A DNA stretch of 64,000 nucleotides from JABDKH01 sp963768565. Its GTDB lineage: Bacteria; Bacteroidota; Rhodothermia; Rhodothermales; JABDKH01. Position 1 is the first letter of the stretch; each line of letters begins with the position of its first letter. The stretch lies in the NCBI GenBank assembly GCA_963768565.1, contig CAVYIO010000029.1, positions 31,177 through 95,176 on the forward strand, written 5' to 3'. This document shows, piece by piece, positions 16,399-27,004 of this stretch. The notes beneath the pieces were generated by a model, which was given only the letters and a program-made list of their open reading frames with translations, was not told where the DNA came from and searched no databases. A program made the translations under genes and the position numbers.

Positions 16399-16665
16399 TT
16401 ATCGCTTCGTACCGGCATGTCCCCGGAAGGACCGCGTCGGCGAAAACTCACCCAGTCGATGGCCAACCATATTCTCCGTCACGTAGACAGGAATGAACTG
16501 CTTGCCATTGTGCACGGCGAACGTATGCCCCACGAAATCAGGCGTGATCATGGATGCGCGGCTCCATGTCTTGATGACCTTCTTCTTACCTGTCTGATTA
16601 AGCTCGTCTACCTTGTTCTGCAGCTTGTAGTAGACAAAGGGGCCTTTTTTGAGCGACCGTGCCAT
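16399..16665 (-). CDS. rpsS: 30S ribosomal protein S19
   Basis: 88 residues from ATG at 16665 (MARSLKKGPFVYYKLQNKVD). Upstream in-frame Met codons lie inside rplB and give no S19-like sequence. The core reads SRASMITPDFVGHTFAVHNG and MVGHRLGEFSPTRSFRGHAG, diagnostic of S19. It pairs with S13 in the head. 37 bases after rplB. Confidence 0.98.
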   Translation of the reverse strand: MARSLKKGPFVYYKLQNKVDELNQTGKKKVIKTWSRASMITPDFVGHTFAVHNGKQFIPVYVTENMVGHRLGEFSPTRSFRGHAGTKR

Positions 16666-16702
16666 ATCGTAAATCCCTGTTGTCGGCGTCGAGCCGAACG
16701 TA

Positions 16703-17530
16703 TTACTTCTTGCCTCTTCGGCGAATGATGTACTTGTTGGATTGCTTCCGCTTCTTACGCGTCTTGTAACCCTTAGCCGGCACTCCAGTGGGCGATGTCG
16801 GGTGCCCACCTGACGCTTTCCCTTCTCCACCACCCATGGGATGGTCTACCGGGTTCATGGCCACGCCACGGGTCTTTGGTCGAACCCCGAGCCACCTCTT
16901 TCGTCCAGCCTTTCCAAGATCGATGTTCATGTGGTCCGGATTGCTCGTCGTGCCGATTGTGGCCGAGCAATTCACGGGGACCATGCGGGTTTCTCCAGAC
17001 GGCAGACGGAGGATTGCGTGCTTTCCCTCTCGGGCCGTAAGCTGAGCGTATGTACCGGCCGACCTGGCGAGCTGAGCACCTTTGCCCGGCTTCATCTCGA
17101 TAGCGTGCACCAGCGAACCCACGGGGATTTCGGAAAGCGGGAGGCAGTTGCCTGGTTCCGGCGGAGAGCCGGGGCCATTCATGACTGTCTGTCCCACTAC
17201 CATTTCGGTCGGGGCGATCACGTACCGTTTCTCTCCGTCCGCATATACAAGCAGAGCAATACGTGCCGAGCGGTTCGGATCATATTCGATGCCTGCGACC
17301 CGGGCTGGAATACCCCGCTTGTCGCGCTTGAAATCGATCTGGCGATATCGACGCTTGTGCCCACCACCCTGGTGCCGAACCATGATGCGGCCGGTATTAT
17401 TCCGACCGCCCTTACGCTTGATGGGTCCGAGAAGGCTCTTCTCCGGCGAGCTCTTCGTGATCGTTTCGAAACCCGAAACTGATCGGTGCCGCTGACCCGG
17501 CGTATTCGGCTTTAATTTCTTGATTGCCAT
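16703..17530 (-). CDS. rplB: 50S ribosomal protein L2
   Basis: Intact, 275 residues. N-terminus MAIKKLKPNTPGQRHRSVSG, middle GRNNTGRIMVRHQGGGHKRR, and the C-terminal loop VAMNPVDHPMGGGEGKASGG, which contains the conserved peptidyl-transferase-proximal histidine. It ends in a basic tail. 28 bases after rplW. Confidence 0.98.
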   Translation of the reverse strand: MAIKKLKPNTPGQRHRSVSGFETITKSSPEKSLLGPIKRKGGRNNTGRIMVRHQGGGHKRRYRQIDFKRDKRGIPARVAGIEYDPNRSARIALLVYADGEKRYVIAPTEMVVGQTVMNGPGSPPEPGNCLPLSEIPVGSLVHAIEMKPGKGAQLARSAGTYAQLTAREGKHAILRLPSGETRMVPVNCSATIGTTSNPDHMNIDLGKAGRKRWLGVRPKTRGVAMNPVDHPMGGGEGKASGGHPTSPTGVPAKGYKTRKKRKQSNKYIIRRRGKK

Positions 17531-17558
17531 CTTTCTAGCAGTTCGATTCGCTGTCTAT

Positions 17559-17858
17559 CTAAACTTCCTCGAAGAAGTCTATCTGCTCGCTGTCCGGAAG
17601 GAGCGTAACGATAGCTTTCTTATACGAGGCCACGCGGCCCTCCACAACGCCTCGGCGTGTGTGCTGACGACGCCGCTTTCCGCGCACCACCATCGTCCTG
17701 ACTTCCTTGATCTTTACGGCCGGATAACGCTCCTGAAGAGCATCCCGGATCTCAATCTTGTTTGCGTCCCCTCGCACGACAAATGCGTAGTGGCCGCTCT
17801 CCATGAGTGACGTCATCTTCTCCGTCACCAGGGGCCGTATGAGCACTTCCTTCTTCAT
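17559..17858 (-). CDS. rplW: 50S ribosomal protein L23
   Basis: Intact, 99 residues. It starts MKKEVLIRPLVTEKMTSLME and reads GHYAFVVRGDANKIEIRDAL, then VRTMVVRGKRRRQHTRRGVV. L23 forms the exit-tunnel docking site for trigger factor and SRP. 28 bases after rplD. Confidence 0.98.
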   Translation of the reverse strand: MKKEVLIRPLVTEKMTSLMESGHYAFVVRGDANKIEIRDALQERYPAVKIKEVRTMVVRGKRRRQHTRRGVVEGRVASYKKAIVTLLPDSEQIDFFEEV

Positions 17859-17886
17859 CGTTTCCTTTGTGGAATCTGTTCTTGTC

Positions 17887-18537
17887 TCAGGCCGAGGTTA
17901 CTTCTGTCTTACCGGACAGGACGGCGGTCAGCGAGTCGATCGCACCTTCCTCGATCAGCACAACTTTCGCATCCAGCAGATCGAGTGTGGATGCTGTTGC
18001 AGCATCGCGAATACTCACCTTTGACAGGTTGTCGCTGGAGCGAACAAGCGCCGGCTGTGTCCCGCTTGTCAGAATCAGCACCTTCGTCGTCGCTAACTCG
18101 TGAGCAGTGAGTACGTCGCGGAGCGCGCGAGTACTGACGTCGTCAAATCCGAGGTTCTCGACGACGCGAATCCCCTCTTCCTGGACCTTGTACGAGAGCG
18201 CCGACCTGCGGGCGAGTCGCTGCGTCTTGCGATTGATCTTCAGGCTATATGTGCGTGGGCGAGGACCGAACGTGCGACCACCTGATCGTCGGATGGGTGA
18301 CTTGGCACTACCGGCGCGCGAATTGCCTGTCCCCTTCTGCCTGTACAGTTTGCGCGTGCTTCCTTTCGTCTCGCCGCGCTCCTTTGTCTTGGCCGTTCCC
18401 TGACGTCCGTTCGCTTGAACGCGACGCACATCCAGCCAGATGGCGTGATCGTTCGGCTCAACACCAAACACCTCAGGATCCAGAGTCACACTGCGGCGCG
18501 ACTCCTTTCCGTCCTTGCTATAAACTTTGACCTTCAT
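17887..18537 (-). CDS. rplD: 50S ribosomal protein L4
   Basis: Intact, 216 residues. The tunnel loop shows KTKERGETKGSTRKLYRQKG and GNSRAGSAKSPIRRSGGRTF, and the C domain ends KVVLIEEGAIDSLTAVLSGK. In many bacteria L4 autoregulates the S10 operon. 43 bases after rplC. Confidence 0.98.
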   Translation of the reverse strand: MKVKVYSKDGKESRRSVTLDPEVFGVEPNDHAIWLDVRRVQANGRQGTAKTKERGETKGSTRKLYRQKGTGNSRAGSAKSPIRRSGGRTFGPRPRTYSLKINRKTQRLARRSALSYKVQEEGIRVVENLGFDDVSTRALRDVLTAHELATTKVLILTSGTQPALVRSSDNLSKVSIRDAATASTLDLLDAKVVLIEEGAIDSLTAVLSGKTEVTSA

Positions 18538-18580
18538 CTCAGTATTAGTCCTTCGTTCAGGCGCTCAGAATCTGTGCGAC

Positions 18581-19210
18581 CTATTTCCTCTTCAGCAATT
18601 CGACCAGGCCGTTCCGTGCGCCGGGGACCGCTCCTTCGATCAGCACGACGTTGTGGTCTTCGAGAATCCGCACCACCTTGAGGTTCTTGACGGTTACGCG
18701 GCGGCCGCCCGTTCGACCGGCCATCCTCATCCCCTTGTACACGCGCGACGGAGTCGAAGACGCTCCAATTGATCCGGGAGCACGTTCGCGGTTGTGTTGA
18801 CCGTGCGTCCTGCCACCAACTCCGTGGAACCCGTGTCTCTTTACAACACCCTGGAAGCCCTTACCCTTTGAGACACCTGCAACATCAATGATCTCGCCTT
18901 CCTCGAACAAGTCGCTCGCAACGATCGCGGCTCCCAGATCGACTTCATCGTCGGTCCGTGCAAACTCCCGAACCTTCGCCTTCGGAGTCGTTCCGGCAGC
19001 CTCGAAGTGGCCGGACATGGCCTTGGACGTTTTCTTGGCTTTCTTCTCGCCGAAGGCAAGCTGAATCGCCGCGTAGCCGTCCCGTTCTTCGGTGCGGACC
19101 TGCGTCACAATGTTCGGCTCAACGTGAATCACGGTGCACTGCCGCTGATTCCCGGTCTCGTCAAAGACCGTCGTCATTCCGAGCTTTTTTCCAAGAAGAC
19201 CCTTAATCAT
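18581..19210 (-). CDS. rplC: 50S ribosomal protein L3
   Basis: Intact, 209 residues. MIKGLLGKKLGMTTVFDETG at the start, KGKGFQGVVKRHGFHGVGGR and GSIGASSTPSRVYKGMRMAG in the centre, including the Gln methylated in many bacteria. It is a primary assembly protein near the peptidyl transferase centre. Unusually it does not follow rpsJ directly: a lipoprotein gene intervenes. Confidence 0.98.
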   Translation of the reverse strand: MIKGLLGKKLGMTTVFDETGNQRQCTVIHVEPNIVTQVRTEERDGYAAIQLAFGEKKAKKTSKAMSGHFEAAGTTPKAKVREFARTDDEVDLGAAIVASDLFEEGEIIDVAGVSKGKGFQGVVKRHGFHGVGGRTHGQHNRERAPGSIGASSTPSRVYKGMRMAGRTGGRRVTVKNLKVVRILEDHNVVLIEGAVPGARNGLVELLKRK

Positions 19211-19246
19211 TTTCCTGCCTGTCCGAAATTGAGTCGCGGAGAGAGG

Positions 19247-19709
19247 TTAAATCCGTTCGGCCGTGATGCGGAGATCACCGTTAAACTCCGTGTCAAAAAG
19301 CTGCGGCCCGAGGATCGTCGCGATCGCGGCGGCGATCGTGAGAGAGACGTTGTCCTCGTCCGCGAACGTGTAAGCCGCCGTCACCGGGATCGAGAAGCCC
19401 TGGACTGTGAGCGTCAGTACGATCGTTCCACTGGACTCGTCCACTGCATAAGCACCTGTCTATCGGCGCATCGCCAGACAGCTGTGATCGTCGCGTCGTT
19501 CGAATTCGTGAATCCGATGCTGATCGATGCCGTGAGCGGAACGACGGTTACTCCGTCGCATACGTCTCGGTCACGTTCCAGTTGCCGACGAACAGTTCCG
19601 AATCCGTCGCAGTGTCTTCACTGTCGTCACTGGAGTCACACGCGGTGGCTCCAAACAGCAGAGCGAAGACCGGAAGGAGTACGAGATACTTGTTCGAAAA
19701 GAAGCGCAT
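19247..19709 (-). CDS. Small lipoprotein, lipocalin-like, inside the S10 operon (two frame breaks)
   Basis: An ATG at 19709, only 2 bases after the rpsJ stop, opens a signal sequence MRFFSNKYLVLLPVFALLFG with a lipobox-like Ala-Thr-Ala-Cys, then Asp/Ser-rich spacer and LFVGNWNVTETYAT. This frame stops after 53 codons. A second frame continues VTVVPLTASISIGFTNSNDA, and a third (from about 19450) reads SSGTIVLTLTVQGFSIPVTA and ends FDTEFNGDLRITAERI at 19247. Joined, they give about 150 residues with the alternating strands and opening Gly-Asn-Trp of lipocalin-like lipoproteins; the family is inferred by eye only. It lies in the same direction as rpsJ and rplC and seems to be co-transcribed. Whether the breaks are errors or decay cannot be told here. 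Confidence 0.7.
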
Positions 19710-19711
19710 TC

Positions 19712-20020
19712 TTATACCTTAATCTCTACGTCGACGCCACTGGGAAGCTCGAGCTTCATGAGCGCGTCAACAGTTTTACTGCTCGTCGATAGAATGTCGA
19801 TGAGTCGCTTGTGACTGCGGGTCTCAAACTGCTCACGGCTTTTCTTGTCAACGTGTGGACTTCGAAGAACGGTGTAGATCGACTTGCGCGTCGGGAGCGG
19901 AATGGGTCCACTCACGACGGCACCTGTCGACTTGACCGTCTTGATAATTTTCTCGGCCGACTTGTCGATCAGGCTGTGATCGTACGACTTCAGCTTGATT
20001 CGAATTTTCTGGCTTGCCAT
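19712..20020 (-). CDS. rpsJ: 30S ribosomal protein S10
   Basis: Intact, 102 residues. It reads KIRIKLKSYDHSLIDKSAEK, then PTRKSIYTVLRSPHVDKKSR, including the NusB-interacting loop, and ends KLELPSGVDVEIKV. It functions in the 30S head and in antitermination as NusE. 42 bases after tuf. Confidence 0.98.
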   Translation of the reverse strand: MASQKIRIKLKSYDHSLIDKSAEKIIKTVKSTGAVVSGPIPLPTRKSIYTVLRSPHVDKKSREQFETRSHKRLIDILSTSSKTVDALMKLELPSGVDVEIKV

Positions 20021-20062
20021 ATCTGTCTGCTTATGTATCCCTCTCGGGCGGATTTAGGGGGA

Positions 20063-21254
<1,192 letters not shown>

Positions 21255-21303
21255 GACAGGTAGCTCCTACGCTTGCTGATGGAATATATCTGTGTTCAAG
21301 TGT

Positions 21304-23411
<2,108 letters not shown>

Positions 23412-23445
23412 AATCTCTCGATCTAGTCTGAGCACTCGAAGCACG

Positions 23446-23915
23446 CTAGAAGCGGAAGTGCGCGAACGCCTTGTTGGCTTCTGCCATACGGTGCGTGTCG
23501 TCCTTCTTTTTGATGGCACCGCCTTCACCCTTGGCAGCGCTCATCAGTTCAGTTGCCAGTCGATTGGCCATGCTCTTGTCGTTTCGCGCGCGAGCGTACT
23601 GGATGATCCAGCGAAACGCCAGCGCGGTGCGACGTTCCGGCCGCACCTCGATCGGAACCTGGTACGTTGCACCGCCGACCCGTCGGCTGCGAACCTCGAC
23701 GAGCGGCGCCACGTTGTTTATCGCCTTGCGAAATACCTCGATACCGGGCTCGCTCGTGCGCTCCTCGATTAGCTCGAAACGCGTTATACACAATGCGCTG
23801 AGCAATACTCTTCTTCCCTTCCTTCATTACGCTGTTCACGAAACGGGAAACCAGTTCGTCGTGATAGATCGGATCGGCAACAACCTGCCTTCTTATCCGC
23901 ACTTTTTCTTCGCAT
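23446..23915 (-). CDS. rpsG: 30S ribosomal protein S7 (two frame breaks)
   Basis: ATG at 23915 begins MRRKSADKKA. After an extra G near 23886 the frame reads VVADPIYHDELVSRFVNSVM and GKKSIAQRIVYNAF. A second break near 23785 leads to the rest: ERTSEPGIEVFRKAINNVAP, VRSRRVGGATYQVPIEVRPE and a C-terminus ending MAEANKAFAHFRF. Restored length is about 156 residues, the S7 norm. S7 nucleates the 30S head and often represses the str operon. Standard position between rpsL and fusA. Confidence 0.93.
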
Positions 23916-23976
23916 ATCGACTCGGTAATGCTTGATTCCGCCGGCTGCGATGCCGGGGATTATCCACGATCAGGAG

Positions 23977-24351
23977 TTAGACCTTCGGCTTCTTCGCGCC
24001 GTACTTGGAACGCGACTGCATCCGATCTTCGACCCCGGATGCATCGAGGGCACCACGAACGATGTGGTACTTGACACCAGGCAGGTCCTTGACTCTGCCC
24101 CCACGCACGAGGACGATGGAGTGCTCCTGAAGATTGTGACCCTCACCGGGGATGTAGGCAATGACCTCCACTCCGTTGGTCAGGCGCACCTTGGCCACTT
24201 TCCGAAGTGCCGAATTCGGCTTCTTCGGCGTCGTCGTGTACACGCGTGTGCAAACACCGCGCCTTTGCGGACACGAGCTAAGTGCCGGCGACTTCGTCGT
24301 CTTCACCTTCGGGTGACGACCCTTTCGAACTAATTGCTGAATCGTAGGCAC
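23977..24351 (-). CDS. rpsL: 30S ribosomal protein S12
   Basis: 124 residues from a GTG at 24351 giving (V/M)PTIQQLVRKGRHPKVKTT; the upstream in-frame extension has no S12-like sequence. The decoding loops are intact: RVYTTTPKKPNSALRKVAKV, with the Lys that makes ribosomes streptomycin-sensitive, and YIPGEGHNLQEHSIVLVRGG with RVKDLPGVKYHIVRGALDAS. It is the first gene of the 21-kb str-S10-spc-alpha cluster. Confidence 0.96.
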   Translation of the reverse strand: MPTIQQLVRKGRHPKVKTTKSPALSSCPQRRGVCTRVYTTTPKKPNSALRKVAKVRLTNGVEVIAYIPGEGHNLQEHSIVLVRGGRVKDLPGVKYHIVRGALDASGVEDRMQSRSKYGAKKPKV

Positions 24352-24490
24352 GATTAAATCAGGTTGGTGGCGCGGTGTCGGCAATCGCCGTCCCCGCAAT
24401 ACAAACAGTCGCGTAATATACGGCGGGCAGTGATCACGCAACAACGAAGGGCATGAAGAAAATGTTGGGTTGGCGTCCAGTACAGGGCGG

Positions 24491-24525
24491 GTTCGACCTA
24501 CTGATGAGCCGAAAACAGGTCGAAC
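24491..24525 (-). promoter_or_regulatory. 9-bp hairpin in the rpsL leader
   Basis: GTTCGACCT (24491-24499) is perfectly complementary to AGGTCGAAC (24517-24525) around a 17-base loop. On the minus strand it would be part of the rpsL untranslated leader, about 140 bases before the start. No poly-U run follows, so it is not a simple terminator. It could be an RNA regulatory structure or an operator; the function is not shown. Confidence 0.5.
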
Positions 24526-24631
24526 AGGCTACATGCGGTCATTGGGCCTCCAGGCTGAAGCCTTGAACAGCCTGTCGCCATCTGATTGATCGTTATAGAT
24601 CAATGGATCAATCAACATAATGCCCGAGCAC

Positions 24632-24660
24632 AAAAAAAGGGACCGACGCCCGTCGATCCC
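24632..24660 (-). terminator. Rho-independent terminator after ftsH
   Basis: The minus strand reads GGGATCGACG, a 2-base GG link and CGTCGGTCCC (one mismatched pair; arms 24651-24660 and 24639-24648), followed by seven T. It starts 27 bases past the ftsH stop and separates ftsH from the ribosomal cluster. Confidence 0.88.
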
Positions 24661-24686
24661 GTGCTCTGGAGTACCTGTCTCCCGGT

Positions 24687-26795
24687 TCACGCAGGCGCCG
24701 GGCTGTCAGCGTCCTCTTCGGGCAGCAGCCGCGTGCCATCGCCGCTCTCCGGCATATCCGACGTCGGTGCAAGCTCTTCTTGATCGGCCACGGCATCATC
24801 GGCTTTCGCTTCGCCCCGTCCGTTGATGTTCATATAGTCCCCGAAAGGCCGGTCTCCGAGGATGCCAACAAGCTCCTTCGGGCCCAGCACTTCCTTCTCG
24901 AGCAGCGCCTGAGCCATCTCCTCGAGCTTGTCGCGCCTCTCATTCAGCAGTTCACGGGCCCGCTCGCGCACGCCTCCGATGATGCTCTTCACCTCCTCAT
25001 CAATGATCCGCGCCGTGTCTTCCGAGTACGGTTTGTCGAAAATCGGGCCTTCACTGGCCGCCCCGGAAAGATTAAAGCTCACAGCACCAACACGTTCGCT
25101 CATCCCGTAGTCGACAACCATGGCGTAGGCCATCTTCGTGATGCGCTCAAGGTCGTTCTGGGCCCCCGTCGAAATCCGGCCGAAGACAATCTCCTCCGCC
25201 ACCCGTCCACCGATCGCCATCGTCATGCGATCCTCAAGGGCCTCTTTCGTGTACAGATATCGCTCTTCGGGCAGATACTGCGCGTACCCCAGCGCGGCGA
25301 GTCCTCGCGGCACGATTGACACCTTCACAACCGGGTCCGTGTTTTCGAGATACCAACCGGCTATGGCGTGTCCCGCTTCGTGATATGCGACGATTTCCTT
25401 CTCCTCGGGCGAGATCAGCTTGTTCTTCTTCTCCAGGCCGCCAATGACGCGATCGATGGCTTTCTCGAAATCCTCCATCTCAATCGATTCCTTGTCCTCG
25501 CGGGCGGCCAGCAGCGCGGCCTCGTTGCACACGTTTGCAATCTCGGCACCCGCAAAGCCCGGTGTCTGGGCTGCGAGATGATCACAATCGACATTATCGG
25601 AGAGAATCAGCTCGCGCGTGTGCACCTTGAATATCTCTGCTCGTTCCAGCCGATCGGGTTTGTCAATAAGGACCTGCCGGTCAAATCGGCCGGGCCGCAG
25701 CAGGGCCGTGTCAAGCACGTCGGGACGGTTCGTGGCGGCCATGATGATCACACCCTTGTCGGTGTTGAAACCGTCCATCTCGACCAGGAGCTGGTTGAGT
25801 GTGTTTTCCCGTTCGTCGTTGGCGCCCATCATCATACCCCGCCCCCTTGAGCGCCCAATAGCGTCAATCTCGTCGATGAAGATGATGCACGGCGCCTTCT
25901 CTTTTGCCTGACGGAACAGGTCACGTACACGCGCGGCGCCAACACCGACGAACATCTCAACGAAGTCAGATCCTGACAGGGAGAAGAACGGCGTGCCCGC
26001 TTCGCCCGCCACAGCCTTGGCGAGAAGCGTTTTTCCCGTCCCTGGCGGCCCAACGAGCAGAACCCCTTTCGGGAGCTTGCCTCCGAGCCTCGTAAACTTC
26101 TTGGGAGAGCGCAAGAACTCCACGACTTCAGCCACCTCTTCCTTCGCTTCTTCCAGCCCGGCGACATCCTTGAACGTCAGCCGATGATCGCCCATCGCGT
26201 CGAAGAGTACCGCCTTGTTCTTGCCGATGCTCAGAACCTGACTACCGGGATTCATTCTCCGGATCAGGAAAACCCATAGAACGACCAGTAGCAGCAACGG
26301 GAAAACCCACGTCAGAAGCCCTGCAAACCAGTTCTCTTCTTGCCGGGCACTGAATTGAATAGTGGCATCGCCGGCCTGTTTGGCCTCCTCGTTACGCTCG
26401 CGCAGGAACTGCGTCAGTTCGTGATCCGACGGCTTGACGGTGCTGAATATCTTCCCCTGGTCGTCCGACGACGCTGAAAGGAAATCCTGCCGAGGACGGG
26501 CAACCTTGACCAGCTCGTTCTGAACCGCTGAATCGACGTATTTGCCATTGATCCGGGAATCGTTGACAACAACCACTTCGGACACGTAGCCCTTCTCAAC
26601 GTAGTCCAGAAACGTGCTGTACTCGATCGAGTTGGGGTCTGCACTATTGATAAAGAGCAGAATGTGGACGATGAGCGCCAGAAAAATGGCGAGGTAGATC
26701 CACAATGAAAATCGTGGACGCTTGTCGGGGAGGCGAGGGCCCGATCCTGAGTCCTTCCGCTCGAGTTCTATGTTGTCGCGATCGTCGTGCGCCAT
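24687..26795 (-). CDS. ftsH: ATP-dependent zinc metalloprotease FtsH
   Basis: Intact, 702 residues from ATG 26795 (MAHDDRDN); a TTG two codons earlier is also possible. Two membrane helices (near 30-50 and 158-180) flank a periplasmic domain. The AAA module has Walker A GPPGTGKT (249-256), Walker B CIIFIDEIDAIGRSRGRGMM and the second region of homology TNRPDVLDTALLRPGRFDRQ. The zinc motif HEAGH (near 475) marks the protease. It degrades membrane and regulatory proteins. The C-terminus is an acidic Ala/Asp/Glu/Pro tail. It follows the TPR/TonB lipoprotein gene by 209 bases. Confidence 0.98.
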   Translation of the reverse strand: MAHDDRDNIELERKDSGSGPRLPDKRPRFSLWIYLAIFLALIVHILLFINSADPNSIEYSTFLDYVEKGYVSEVVVVNDSRINGKYVDSAVQNELVKVARPRQDFLSASSDDQGKIFSTVKPSDHELTQFLRERNEEAKQAGDATIQFSARQEENWFAGLLTWVFPLLLLVVLWVFLIRRMNPGSQVLSIGKNKAVLFDAMGDHRLTFKDVAGLEEAKEEVAEVVEFLRSPKKFTRLGGKLPKGVLLVGPPGTGKTLLAKAVAGEAGTPFFSLSGSDFVEMFVGVGAARVRDLFRQAKEKAPCIIFIDEIDAIGRSRGRGMMMGANDERENTLNQLLVEMDGFNTDKGVIIMAATNRPDVLDTALLRPGRFDRQVLIDKPDRLERAEIFKVHTRELILSDNVDCDHLAAQTPGFAGAEIANVCNEAALLAAREDKESIEMEDFEKAIDRVIGGLEKKNKLISPEEKEIVAYHEAGHAIAGWYLENTDPVVKVSIVPRGLAALGYAQYLPEERYLYTKEALEDRMTMAIGGRVAEEIVFGRISTGAQNDLERITKMAYAMVVDYGMSERVGAVSFNLSGAASEGPIFDKPYSEDTARIIDEEVKSIIGGVRERARELLNERRDKLEEMAQALLEKEVLGPKELVGILGDRPFGDYMNINGRGEAKADDAVADQEELAPTSDMPESGDGTRLLPEEDADSPAPA

Positions 26796-27004
26796 GCGCA
26801 AAGGCGGCCCCGCAGGCCGCGAGCGTCCGGGTAGACGCTTAAACTAGTTCAGGGCAAGTGTAAGGTAACCGCTGAAATGGATGGTAGGTTCCGTTTCCGA
26901 GTGGTGTGTCGGGCTTCGCCTGGCCGTCTTCGCAGGATCGGATCCCGTTTGGGATTCATTACGGCCGGAAGGCGATCTGGGTGCAGTCCGAGGCCCGTGT
27001 AGCG

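Larger units (their letters stand above)
24352..24686. other. Leader/promoter interval between ftsH end and rpsL start
   Basis: No coding sequence is supported in these 335 bases. On the minus strand they hold, in order of transcription, the ftsH terminator (24632-24660), a palindromic stretch with 8- to 9-base arms (24584-24591 and 24606-24613), a short hairpin around CAGGCT/AGCCTG (24551-24574), and a perfect 9-bp hairpin (24491-24525). The remaining leader is about 140 bases before the rpsL GTG. A strong ribosomal promoter should lie here, but no convincing -33/-7 or -35/-10 pair could be fixed. Confidence 0.6.

Noticed and set aside
24491..24530. Hammerhead-like ribozyme (loop CTGATGAG...GAAA within a 9-bp stem, plus strand)
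   Set aside because: There is no stem II beyond a base or two, no stem III and no cleavage triplet; the resemblance is limited to the loop and is likely chance.
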